A DNA stretch of 31,274 bases, taken from UPXZ01 sp047974405. Lineage in GTDB: Bacteria; Bacteroidota; Bacteroidia; Bacteroidales; Paludibacteraceae. Below, piece after piece: positions 17,366 to 25,481 of the stretch. The position numbers were made by a program, and so were the translations under genes. Location: the NCBI GenBank assembly GCA_047974405.1, contig JBKECI010000020.1:1-31274 (forward strand), in the 5' to 3' direction. Positions within the stretch are counted from its first letter, which is position 1; the number at the start of each line of letters is the position of its first letter. The notes beneath the pieces were generated by a model, which was not told where the DNA came from, did not search any database, and was given only the letters and a program-made list of their open reading frames with translations.

Positions 17366-19299
17366 TGAAACAATCTATTTTAGTATTATCTTGTATGACG
17401 ATATTTGTTCAGCTAACAATTGCTCAATCGGTATATCCGGGACAGCATAAAAACAAAATTGAACTGCCTCTAAAAGGAGAAATAAAAGCATACAGTTTCG
17501 ACCTGAAAGATGTCCGTTTACTCGATTCTCCTTTCAAACAGAATCTGGAACGTGAATCAACATGGATATTATCGATTGGAGTCGATCGCTTGTTACACAG
17601 CTTTCGTACATCTGCAGGTATGTGGGCCGGACTTGAGGGGGGATATTCTTCTGTAAAAAAATTGGGAGGATGGGAGTCTCTTGATTGCGAATTGCGAGGA
17701 CACTCCACAGGACATATTATGTCGGCATTGGCTTATCTCTACGCCTCTACCGGCGATGAGAGGTACAAAACAAAGTCAGACAGCATTATAAACGGATTGA
17801 GCGAAGTACAAAATACACTAACCAACAACGGACACAACGGCTATATCGGAGCTTATCCCGAAAATTTGATTAACCGCAACATAGCCGGACAACGAGTTTG
17901 GGCACCTTGGTACACCCTACATAAAATATATGCCGGACTTATAGACCAATATCTTTATTGCGACAATCAAAAGGCATTGGATATTGTAATCTCGGCTTCA
18001 AACTGGGCTTATGACAAACTGTTGCCTCTCAACGAAGAACAAAAAACGCTGATGTTGCGCAACGAGTTTGGCGGAATAAATGAATCTTTTTACAATTTAT
18101 ACTCTATCACAAACAATCCCAAATACTTAAAACTTGCCCATTTTTTTTATCATTCGGCAGTAATCGACCCTTTAGCTGAAAACAGAGACGAATTGAATAA
18201 TAAACATGCAAACACATTTATCCCGAAAATAATAGGCGAAGCTCGCAACTATGAACTAAGCGGGAACGAACGGTCAAAATACATTGCCAACTATTTTTGG
18301 AACACGGTAATAGAGCATCAAACCTTCTGCACAGGAGGAAACAGCCATAAAGAAAAATTTATTCCTTCCGATAAAATCTCCGAATTTCTGACAGGATACA
18401 CACAAGAAACCTGCAATACAAATAATATGTTGAAACTCACCCGTCATTTGTTTTGTTGGAACCCCGATGTAAAATATGTGGATTTTTACGAAAGGGCATT
18501 GTATAATCATATACTGGGGCAACAAGACCCCAAGTCGGGAATGGTAGCTTACTTCTTACCGTTATTGCCCGGAGCGCACAAAGTGTATAGCACGCCCGAA
18601 CACTCATTTTGGTGTTGCGTAGGGACGGGGTTTGAAAATCATGCAAAATATGGAGAATCCATTTATTTTCATAACGAAGAAAGTTTATATGTAAATCTGT
18701 TTATACCATCGGAATTGACTTGGAAAGAAAAAGGGATAAAAATACGTCAGGAAACAAAATTTCCAAATGACGACTATGTCTGTCTGACAATTACTGCCGA
18801 TAAGTCGATAAAAATACCGATAAGTCTCCGTTATCCTGCCTGGACATCCAATGTAGAGCTTAAAATAAACGGAAAAAAAATAGCGATAGAGCAACTCCCG
18901 TCAAGCTATATGGTAATTGACAGAATTTGGAAAAACGGCGATAAAATAGAAATCCGCTATCCGATGAATTTACATTTGGCAGCAACGAACGACAATCTTG
19001 ATAAAGCAGCCGTAATGTATGGTCCACTTGTGCTTGCCGGTGTTATGGGAAGAGAAGGGATAGAGGCTCCCGCACCCTTTTCTGATCCGCATAAGCACAA
19101 CGACTACTATACTTACGACTATCATGTGCCGAATAACTTGAAAACAACTCTTGTTTTAGATAAAAAAAAATTGAATCACTCCATAATACCGGTTGTTGGA
19201 GGTGAGGTGGCATTTACAGTATCAAAAGAAGACATCAGATTAGAGCCTATCTATCAAATACATCATCAGCGATATGTGGTTTATTGGGACTTAAAATAA
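17365..19299 (+). CDS. GH127/GH146-type beta-L-arabinofuranosidase (DUF1680 fold)
   Basis: The 644 residues include a signal peptide (cleavage near TIA/QS). The opening FDLKDVRLLDSPFKQN is characteristic of the former DUF1680 family. The zinc/cysteine active site is intact: Glu348 and Cys350 in QETCNTNNMLKL, and Cys417-Cys418 in FWCCVGTGFENHAKYGESIY. In the family the first Cys of the pair is the nucleophile, and Glu, Cys and the second Cys hold zinc. An (alpha/alpha)6 barrel (HSTGHIMSALAYLYASTGD) is followed by C-terminal beta domains (VMYGPLVLAGV). Expected action is release of terminal beta-L-arabinofuranose, although relatives in this clan act on other pentose-like sugars. Its start overlaps the previous stop by one base, so translational coupling is likely. 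Confidence 0.9.
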   Translation: MKQSILVLSCMTIFVQLTIAQSVYPGQHKNKIELPLKGEIKAYSFDLKDVRLLDSPFKQNLERESTWILSIGVDRLLHSFRTSAGMWAGLEGGYSSVKKLGGWESLDCELRGHSTGHIMSALAYLYASTGDERYKTKSDSIINGLSEVQNTLTNNGHNGYIGAYPENLINRNIAGQRVWAPWYTLHKIYAGLIDQYLYCDNQKALDIVISASNWAYDKLLPLNEEQKTLMLRNEFGGINESFYNLYSITNNPKYLKLAHFFYHSAVIDPLAENRDELNNKHANTFIPKIIGEARNYELSGNERSKYIANYFWNTVIEHQTFCTGGNSHKEKFIPSDKISEFLTGYTQETCNTNNMLKLTRHLFCWNPDVKYVDFYERALYNHILGQQDPKSGMVAYFLPLLPGAHKVYSTPEHSFWCCVGTGFENHAKYGESIYFHNEESLYVNLFIPSELTWKEKGIKIRQETKFPNDDYVCLTITADKSIKIPISLRYPAWTSNVELKINGKKIAIEQLPSSYMVIDRIWKNGDKIEIRYPMNLHLAATNDNLDKAAVMYGPLVLAGVMGREGIEAPAPFSDPHKHNDYYTYDYHVPNNLKTTLVLDKKKLNHSIIPVVGGEVAFTVSKEDIRLEPIYQIHHQRYVVYWDLK

Positions 19300-19307
19300 A
19301 AAATAAG

Positions 19308-22049
19308 ATGAAGAAAATATTGGTATTATTAATGGTGTTTTTAATATATAATCTTGTATCAGCTCAAGATATTCCGCTACCACCCAATCTGCCACAAACG
19401 CATCCCCGTTTGATGACTACGTTGGAATATAAGCACATTTTGCAGAAACAATTGAGAAATGAAATATGGGCAAAAGACGTGATGCAGGGGATTCTTCAGC
19501 GTATTGACCCCTATGTGGAAAAAACACAACAGCAATCCGATTGGCTTTATTCTCGTCTGATGATGTACTGGAAAAGTAGAGCAACACAAGTATATGTCAA
19601 AGGTGGCGCATATTCGCATGCCAATGGTAAAGCGCCTGTACCTACCGTTCGTTTTGGCAGTACACGCGGAGTAGGTTCTAACTATAAGCGCCCAAAATTG
19701 GAAGACATTGTACCTTATATGGACGATACAAAAGGCATTTATTTTCACAATTCGGCAAAAGAAGGAAACCCGTTGGAATGGACAGAGCAAACCAATGTGT
19801 CGGGGAATGGCATCGAAAGTGTGAACGAAGAAATTATGAAACTGGCAAAAGATGCCTCCTTTGTATATTGGGTAACCGACAACGAAAAATATGCAAAATT
19901 TGCATTTGATATTTTCGATACATATATGTCGGGGATGTATTACCGCTCCGAACCGATAGACTTGAGCAATGGACATGCACAAACTCTGGCAGGACTATCT
20001 ACCTTTGAAGTCATTCAAGAGCGGATACTGAATGAATTAGCTTATACTTACGATTTCATATATCCTTACATTGAAAAAAAACATCAAGAAAAATTAGATA
20101 GATATGCCTCCACTTTTAAAAAATGGATCGATGTTTCAATTAAAAACGGCGTGCCTCACAACAATTGGAACCTACACAAGTCTAAATTTATTCTGAAAGT
20201 AGCCATGGCGCTGGAAGACAATAAAAATTACGCCGATGGCAAAGGACGCGAATACTATATCGATTATATATTGAATAAAAACTCTGTGCGTCAATGGTCG
20301 CTGACAAAATTTACAGAGTACGGCTACGATTACAACACTGGTATTTGGAACGAATGTCCCGGCTATGCGCAAGGAGTAACAAAAGATCTGACCAATTTTA
20401 TCAGAGATTATGACAATACGTTTAATCAAAATCTACTGCCATACCTGCCCGTTATGAAAAAGGCGGTCGAAAGTCTGCCACAATATCTGTTTCCTAACAG
20501 CCAAATATCTGCGTTTGGCGACACCTATTATGGAAATATTTACACCGAAGCTTTTAGTGATATGATACGCCTGACCCAAAAATATCAAAATAAAAAAGAT
20601 GAGAAATTTTTTACAGGAATGTATAACTTCTTTGAGCCGAATGCTGGGCAACAAAATTCAATACCTCAAAAATTACCCCCACAAATTACCTCTTTTTTTA
20701 CCAGTAAGCCTCTTGTGTTGGACAAAGATGTAGAAAAAGGAGAATGGAGCGACTACGTTACTTCTACGTTTTACGCGCCCAATGTCAGCTGGTTTGTGCA
20801 GCGCAACAAATTTAGCAGCAAACAAAATGGACTGATGATTTCGCAATACGCTTCTTACGGTAACCATGCCCATAGCAACGGTATAGCGATAGAACTCTAT
20901 GGAAAGGGATATGTATTGGGAGCCGAATCGGGTATCGGATCCTCTTATTTTGAAAAACCCTATTTAGAATACTACTCACAGTTTCCGGCACACAATACAG
21001 TTATGGTGGACGGAATCTCCAAATATCCCGAAATGTTGAGCAATCACCCTTTTGATTTGCTGGGATGCTATCCCCAATCGGAACAAAAAGAAGGATACTA
21101 TCCAGATATCACCTACTCGGAAGTTTATTTTCTGGAACCCGAAAGCCGAAGCGACCAAAACCGTTTGTTAAGTATCATCAGTACAAGTGAGACAACCGGT
21201 TATTACGTAGATATTTTTCGCTCCCAAAAACAGAGACAGGGCGATAAATACCACGATTATTTTTACCATAATTTGGGACAGGAACTTTTTATTCAAAATG
21301 CAAACGGAGAGGAATTGAACCTACAACCAAGCGATGAAATGGGATTTGCCGGAGGGCATCTGTTTGCATTAGATTATATGTGGGACAAGCAATCGGTAAA
21401 GACAGACAACAATTATCAGGCGATATGGAAAATGAACTTTCCCGATGGAAACAATATCAGTATGAATTTATGGATGAAAGGTTACGAGGGACGCGAAGTC
21501 TTTTCTATCAAGGCGCCACCTTGCAAGGCGTTTCGGAGTAATAACGAGTTCCCATACGAAGTGGATAAAACGCCATACCTCACCCTTGTAGCCCGCCAAT
21601 ATGGTGAAGCTTGGAAGCATCCTTTCGTATCTGTCTTTGAACCGACAAACGAAAAAGAAGGACGTTCAATAGAATCAATACAACCCTTTGTACCGGATAA
21701 AACTGTTTCTAACGATTTTGTGGGTTTAACGATAAAAAGTAAATCGGGCAGAACAGACTATATTTTCTCCTCGATTAAAGAAGAAAAAGCAGACTATAAA
21801 GATATGTCGGTTAATGCCACTTATGCCGTAATAAGTGAAAATGGAAAAAATTTCACACTATTTCTCGGTAATGGAACAAATATTGCTGCCAAAGGATTTG
21901 CAATAGAAACAGACGAAAAAGCAAATGCCGTGCTTGAATATAAAAATGGAGAATACTTTTTTACCTGCGATAAGCCGGCAACCATTATTATGGGAAAAAA
22001 CAAAAAAAATATAAAAAGAGATAAAACAAATTATCAAAAAATTGAATGA
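19308..22049 (+). CDS. Heparinase II/III-like polysaccharide lyase
   Basis: The start is placed at ATG 19308, which opens the signal peptide (MKKILVLLMVFL, cleavage near VSA/QD); an in-frame start at 19284 overlaps the preceding gene. The 913 residues comprise an N-terminal (alpha/alpha) toroid (about 25-470; YAYDFIYPYI-like helices, GVPHNNWNLHKSKF) and a beta-sheet heparinase II/III domain with YGNHAHSNGIAIELYGKGYVLGAESG (His520, His522). The usual motif has Asp two residues after the second His; here it is Asn524. The family cleaves uronic-acid glycans by beta-elimination; relatives act on heparan, alginate or glucuronate polymers. No PL family number can be given from sight. No sulfatase is present nearby, so a sulfated host glycan is unlikely. 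The stop overlaps the next start (ATGA). Confidence 0.8.
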   Translation: MKKILVLLMVFLIYNLVSAQDIPLPPNLPQTHPRLMTTLEYKHILQKQLRNEIWAKDVMQGILQRIDPYVEKTQQQSDWLYSRLMMYWKSRATQVYVKGGAYSHANGKAPVPTVRFGSTRGVGSNYKRPKLEDIVPYMDDTKGIYFHNSAKEGNPLEWTEQTNVSGNGIESVNEEIMKLAKDASFVYWVTDNEKYAKFAFDIFDTYMSGMYYRSEPIDLSNGHAQTLAGLSTFEVIQERILNELAYTYDFIYPYIEKKHQEKLDRYASTFKKWIDVSIKNGVPHNNWNLHKSKFILKVAMALEDNKNYADGKGREYYIDYILNKNSVRQWSLTKFTEYGYDYNTGIWNECPGYAQGVTKDLTNFIRDYDNTFNQNLLPYLPVMKKAVESLPQYLFPNSQISAFGDTYYGNIYTEAFSDMIRLTQKYQNKKDEKFFTGMYNFFEPNAGQQNSIPQKLPPQITSFFTSKPLVLDKDVEKGEWSDYVTSTFYAPNVSWFVQRNKFSSKQNGLMISQYASYGNHAHSNGIAIELYGKGYVLGAESGIGSSYFEKPYLEYYSQFPAHNTVMVDGISKYPEMLSNHPFDLLGCYPQSEQKEGYYPDITYSEVYFLEPESRSDQNRLLSIISTSETTGYYVDIFRSQKQRQGDKYHDYFYHNLGQELFIQNANGEELNLQPSDEMGFAGGHLFALDYMWDKQSVKTDNNYQAIWKMNFPDGNNISMNLWMKGYEGREVFSIKAPPCKAFRSNNEFPYEVDKTPYLTLVARQYGEAWKHPFVSVFEPTNEKEGRSIESIQPFVPDKTVSNDFVGLTIKSKSGRTDYIFSSIKEEKADYKDMSVNATYAVISENGKNFTLFLGNGTNIAAKGFAIETDEKANAVLEYKNGEYFFTCDKPATIIMGKNKKNIKRDKTNYQKIE

Positions 22050-23725
22050 TGAGAAACACATTACTGGTAATCGTTTTTTTTATGGGTATAGCGGTGAACG
22101 CCCAAAACTATCAATCGCAAGTATGGACAGCCGATCAGGGCAACGGGACGTATAAAAACCCGATTCTCTACGCCGACTATTCCGACCCCGATATTATTCG
22201 CGTGGACAACGATTATTATATGACCGCATCGAGTTTCAACTGCGTGCCGGGATTACCGATACTCCATTCAAATGATTTGATAAATTGGAAATTGGTTAAT
22301 TATGCTCTATCAGATTTGAATATTGAAGGCGCTCCCAATGTTTTTTTTGATAAACCACAGCACGGAAAAGGCGTTTGGGCACCTTGCATTCGCTACCATA
22401 ACGGTGAATATATGATTTATTGGGGCGATCCTGATTTTGGTATTTATATGGTAAAAACTAAAAATATACTTGCCAAATGGGAGAAACCTGTATTGGTACT
22501 GCCAGGAAAAGGACGCATAGACCCAAGTCCTTTGTTTGACGACGATGGTAAAGCATATCTGATACATGCTTGGGCAAAAAGCCGTGCAGGATTAAACAGT
22601 ATTATAACCATCTGTGAAATGAATGCCGACGGAACAAAAGTAGTAAGCGAAGAAACGCTCATTTACGATGGGCTGGTTCACGGCAACTATACAACCGAAG
22701 GTGGAAAATTCTATAAAAGAGGTGAATATTACTATCTGTTGGCACCTGCCGGAGGAGTAGAAACCGGTTGGCAGATAGCATTACGTTCGAAGGGCATATA
22801 CGGACCTTATGAAATGCAAAAGGTACTGGCCCAAGGTTCTACAAAAGTAAACGGTCCGCACCAAGGAGGATTGGTAGATACACAGACGGGGGAGTCATGG
22901 TTTCTCCATTTTCAAGATAAAGGCGCTTATGGGCGAATCATCCATCTACAACCCGTAACTTGGAAAAACGATTGGCCCGTGATGGGAACAAACGATAAAG
23001 AAGGATATTGCGGAGAACCTGTAGAAACATATAAAAAACCCGATGTAGGCAAAATATATCCAATAGAAACACCTGCAGAAAGCGATGAATTTAACTTGCC
23101 AAAATTGGGTTTGCAGTGGTCATGGCATGCCAATCCAAAGCAAACCTGGGCTTTTCCGTCGGTAAACGGTTATTTGCGCATATACGGACAATATTATCCC
23201 GAAAATTTTACCAACTTTTGGGATATCCCGAATCTTCTACTCCAAAAACTTACTGCACCTGCTTCTGTGGCAACTATGAAAATAACTGCCATACTTCAAA
23301 ACGAAGGAGATAAAGCAGGGTTGATAATCATGGGTTGGGATTATTCCTATCTTGCTTTGATAAAAACGATCGGCGGATATGAACTTGAACAAGTCATTTG
23401 CAAAGATGCTGAACAAAAAGAAAAAGAACTACAGACTGCCAAAACGGATATAAAAAAAATAAAAATAAATGTACGATACAATTATCAAACACCATTGGAA
23501 AATGTGGAGCTTTATTTTAGATTAAAGGTCGAAGAAGGCGGATTATGCAAATTCTCTTATAGTTTGGATGGGAAAAAATATGTCGATTTTGGAGACCATT
23601 TTATAGCCAGACAAGGGAAGTGGATAGGTGCCAAAACAGGAATGTTTATTATGAATAAAACAATTGATACACCCCGTTCATGGATAGACGTAGATTGGTT
23701 CAGAGTAGAAAAAATAACAAAATAA
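22046..23725 (+). CDS. GH43-family glycosidase with C-terminal beta-sandwich
   Basis: The 559 residues start at ATG 22046, overlapping the previous stop; ATG 22049 is an equally good alternative. A signal peptide (cleavage near VNA/QN) is followed by a five-bladed beta-propeller with the GH43 triad: base Asp47 in YSDPDII, pKa-tuning Asp159 in RIDPSPLFDDDG, and acid Glu218 in YTTEGGKF. The C-terminal part (about 350-559; SDEFNLPKLGLQWSWHANP, WIDVDWFRV) is the beta-sandwich common in subfamilies close to GH43_12, which is my best guess. GH43 enzymes typically release alpha-L-arabinofuranose, xylose or galactose. With the GH127/146 gene two places upstream it suggests arabinose-containing side chains. 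Likely periplasmic. Confidence 0.9.
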   Translation: MMRNTLLVIVFFMGIAVNAQNYQSQVWTADQGNGTYKNPILYADYSDPDIIRVDNDYYMTASSFNCVPGLPILHSNDLINWKLVNYALSDLNIEGAPNVFFDKPQHGKGVWAPCIRYHNGEYMIYWGDPDFGIYMVKTKNILAKWEKPVLVLPGKGRIDPSPLFDDDGKAYLIHAWAKSRAGLNSIITICEMNADGTKVVSEETLIYDGLVHGNYTTEGGKFYKRGEYYYLLAPAGGVETGWQIALRSKGIYGPYEMQKVLAQGSTKVNGPHQGGLVDTQTGESWFLHFQDKGAYGRIIHLQPVTWKNDWPVMGTNDKEGYCGEPVETYKKPDVGKIYPIETPAESDEFNLPKLGLQWSWHANPKQTWAFPSVNGYLRIYGQYYPENFTNFWDIPNLLLQKLTAPASVATMKITAILQNEGDKAGLIIMGWDYSYLALIKTIGGYELEQVICKDAEQKEKELQTAKTDIKKIKINVRYNYQTPLENVELYFRLKVEEGGLCKFSYSLDGKKYVDFGDHFIARQGKWIGAKTGMFIMNKTIDTPRSWIDVDWFRVEKITK

Positions 23726-23739
23726 ATAATAAAAAGAAC

Positions 23740-24966
23740 ATGAAAATAGCAAATGTGATAATAGGAACCGGTTTAATGCTGTTACTCGTTTCTTGTACAA
23801 CTCAAAAAACAGAAACGTTGGATGTTGATAACGAATTAGCATATTGCAATACTCAAACAAAACGTACATTAGCCCAACTGAACGACACGGCGATGATACC
23901 CCGCAATATATTGACAGACGAAACACGATGGAATCTGTGTCCTATTCAGATAGAAGAATGGACAGTCGGATTTTGGCCAGGTATCTTATGGTACGACTAC
24001 GAAGCTACAAAAGATGAAACCATAAAAAAACAGGCCACTTATTATACCGATTTGCTTGAACCACTGACCAAGCTTTCGGCTTACGATCACGATTTAGGAT
24101 TTCAACTGTTTTGCAGTTATGGCAATGCTTATCGTCTGACGGGCGACGAAAAATACAAACAAATTATTCTTAATGGTGCCGATACACTAGCTACCTTATT
24201 CAATCCAAAAGTAGGAACCATTCTCTCCTGGCCTCGCGAAGCGAAAAATGGGCGTTTTGCCCCACACAACACCATCATGGACAATATGATGAATCTTGAA
24301 ATGCTCTATTGGGCTGCGAAAAACGGAGGGAGAAAAGAATTGGCAGACATAGCAACCAAGCATGCCGAAATAACTATGAAAAACCATTTTCGCCGAAACG
24401 GAGGAAATTACCATGTTGCCATATACGATACAGCAAGTGGAAATTTTATAAAAGGAGTAACGCATCAAGGATATGCCGACAGCAGCTTGTGGACACGTGG
24501 ACAGGCATGGGCCATTTACGGATATACACTTGTTTACAGAGAAACAAATGATAAAAAATTCCTTCGATTTGCCGAAAAAGTAACCGATGTATATTTGAGC
24601 CGTTTGCCCAACAATGAGTATGTACCGTCTTGGGACTTCGATGCTGTAAATATTCCCAACGAACCGCATGACGCCTCGGCTGCAGCGATTGTAGCCTCAG
24701 CATTGTTAGAACTATCGCAGCTGGAAGATAATCCGGCAAAAGCCGAAGACTATAAAAAAAACGCCATTAAAATGTTGGTAGAACTCTCAAGCGATAAATA
24801 TCGCAGCGGAGAGTTCAAGCCCTCTTTTCTACTCCATTCGGTGGGGCATTACCCTGCAGGTTCAGAAATAGACGCTTCGATTAATTATGCCGATTATTAC
24901 TATATTGAAGCATTAATTCGATACAAAAAAATGGACAAAGGATTAAAAGTTACCGATAATTTTTAG
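23740..24966 (+). CDS. GH88-family unsaturated glucuronyl hydrolase, lipoprotein
   Basis: The start is ATG 23740, which opens a lipoprotein signal ending LLLVSC (Cys19); an in-frame extension to 23680 would overlap the GH43 gene. The 408 residues form an (alpha/alpha)6 barrel with the two conserved acids: Asp118 in YDHDLGFQ and Asp181 in HNTIMDNMMNLEMLYWA, 63 apart, close to the 61 of the Bacillus enzyme. RGQAWAIYGYT is also a family hallmark. It hydrates and removes 4,5-unsaturated uronic acid left on the non-reducing end by lyases, so it completes the work of the three lyases upstream. The residues after Cys are not acidic, so a periplasm-facing location is probable. It is the last gene of the PUL operon. 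Confidence 0.93.
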   Translation: MKIANVIIGTGLMLLLVSCTTQKTETLDVDNELAYCNTQTKRTLAQLNDTAMIPRNILTDETRWNLCPIQIEEWTVGFWPGILWYDYEATKDETIKKQATYYTDLLEPLTKLSAYDHDLGFQLFCSYGNAYRLTGDEKYKQIILNGADTLATLFNPKVGTILSWPREAKNGRFAPHNTIMDNMMNLEMLYWAAKNGGRKELADIATKHAEITMKNHFRRNGGNYHVAIYDTASGNFIKGVTHQGYADSSLWTRGQAWAIYGYTLVYRETNDKKFLRFAEKVTDVYLSRLPNNEYVPSWDFDAVNIPNEPHDASAAAIVASALLELSQLEDNPAKAEDYKKNAIKMLVELSSDKYRSGEFKPSFLLHSVGHYPAGSEIDASINYADYYYIEALIRYKKMDKGLKVTDNF

Positions 24967-25263
24967 ATAAATAGTCCAAAATAAATTTTAATGAAAATCT
25001 AATTCAAGAAAAGACTAATGTATTTTCAAATCCCCAAAGGGGAATTGAAATTTGTAACTTTCATTTTCAGTTCCCCATAGAAAAAAAATATCGATTTAAA
25101 TTATTGAAAAACAGTAATATATTATTCTAATTTGTATAATCTCTAATATTTAATTTTCATAAACTTTTTCTCTTTCGGGCGCAGTTTTTGCCTTTGGTTT
25201 TTTCTGGCTCAAAAGAGAAAATATTAGGAGTAATAAATTGAACATAGTGTATTAAAAATTGGA
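24967..25263. other. AT-rich non-coding gap between the convergent PUL and sulfide:quinone reductase operons
   Basis: No convincing gene is seen. It holds the three-arm hairpin at 25024-25076 and a long-range inverted repeat, TTTTCTCTTT (25166-25175) with AAAGAGAAAA (25212-25221). Frames crossing this stretch are low-complexity and lack a leader. Confidence 0.6.
25024..25076. terminator. Three-arm alternative hairpin at convergent operon ends
   Basis: Arm A TTTCAAATCCCC (25024-25035) pairs with arm B GGGGAATTGAAA (25039-25050) at 11 of 12 positions with an AAA loop. Arm B also pairs with arm C TTTCAGTTCCCC (25065-25076) at 11 of 12 positions. A:B and B:C are mutually exclusive. The position between a + strand and a - strand operon fits a bidirectional transcript end, although no strong T-run follows. 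Confidence 0.55.
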
Positions 25264-25440
25264 TTACGAATGCCCCCCTACAACAATGCGCATCACCTTG
25301 AGTGCGAGAACAAAAAAACGGATTGGTTGATAAATAAAAGATCCACGAAGGAATTTTGTCCATCGGGTAGGTTCGGTAGCGTATGCACTATTGCTGTAAG
25401 GAACAGTATAATCTCTTATGTCTTCTATTTTTGTTTCCAT
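25264..25440 (-). CDS. Small 58-residue protein downstream of sulfide:quinone reductase
   Basis: An open frame of 59 codons on the - strand starts at ATG 25440, preceded by an A/T-rich leader like other genes here, and stops at TAA (25264-25266). The protein begins METKIEDIRDYTVPYSNSAY, then carries a basic, amphipathic or membrane-seeking second half (WTKFLRGSFIYQPIRFF, LALKVMRIVVGG). It lies 41 bases downstream of the reductase gene on the same strand, so the two are probably cotranscribed. I infer a membrane-associated accessory to the reductase; no domain family was recognised. The composition (mixed, few rare codons, a TEPTRW centre) looks like a real protein rather than noise. Confidence 0.65.
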   Translation of the reverse strand: METKIEDIRDYTVPYSNSAYATEPTRWTKFLRGSFIYQPIRFFVLALKVMRIVVGGHS

Positions 25441-25481
25441 ATTTTTATTTTTTATGGGATAAATGATTTCTCAAACTTAAA

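Noticed and set aside
19284..19307. Upstream start for the heparinase-like gene
   Set aside because: It overlaps the end of the GH127/146-type gene; ATG 19308 begins directly at the signal peptide.
23680..23739. Upstream start for the GH88 gene
   Set aside because: It overlaps the GH43 gene and adds a highly charged stretch before the lipoprotein signal that begins at ATG 23740.
646..24966. Assigning the PUL to alginate because PL38 members and GH88 relatives can act on uronates
   Set aside because: No PL6/PL17 or 4-deoxy-uronate catabolic genes are present, and arabinose- and hexose-directed enzymes do not fit alginate.
25157..25363. 68-codon - strand frame overlapping the small gene at 25264-25440
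   Set aside because: It is out of frame with the small gene, starts internally and ends in lysine-rich low-complexity sequence from the non-coding gap.
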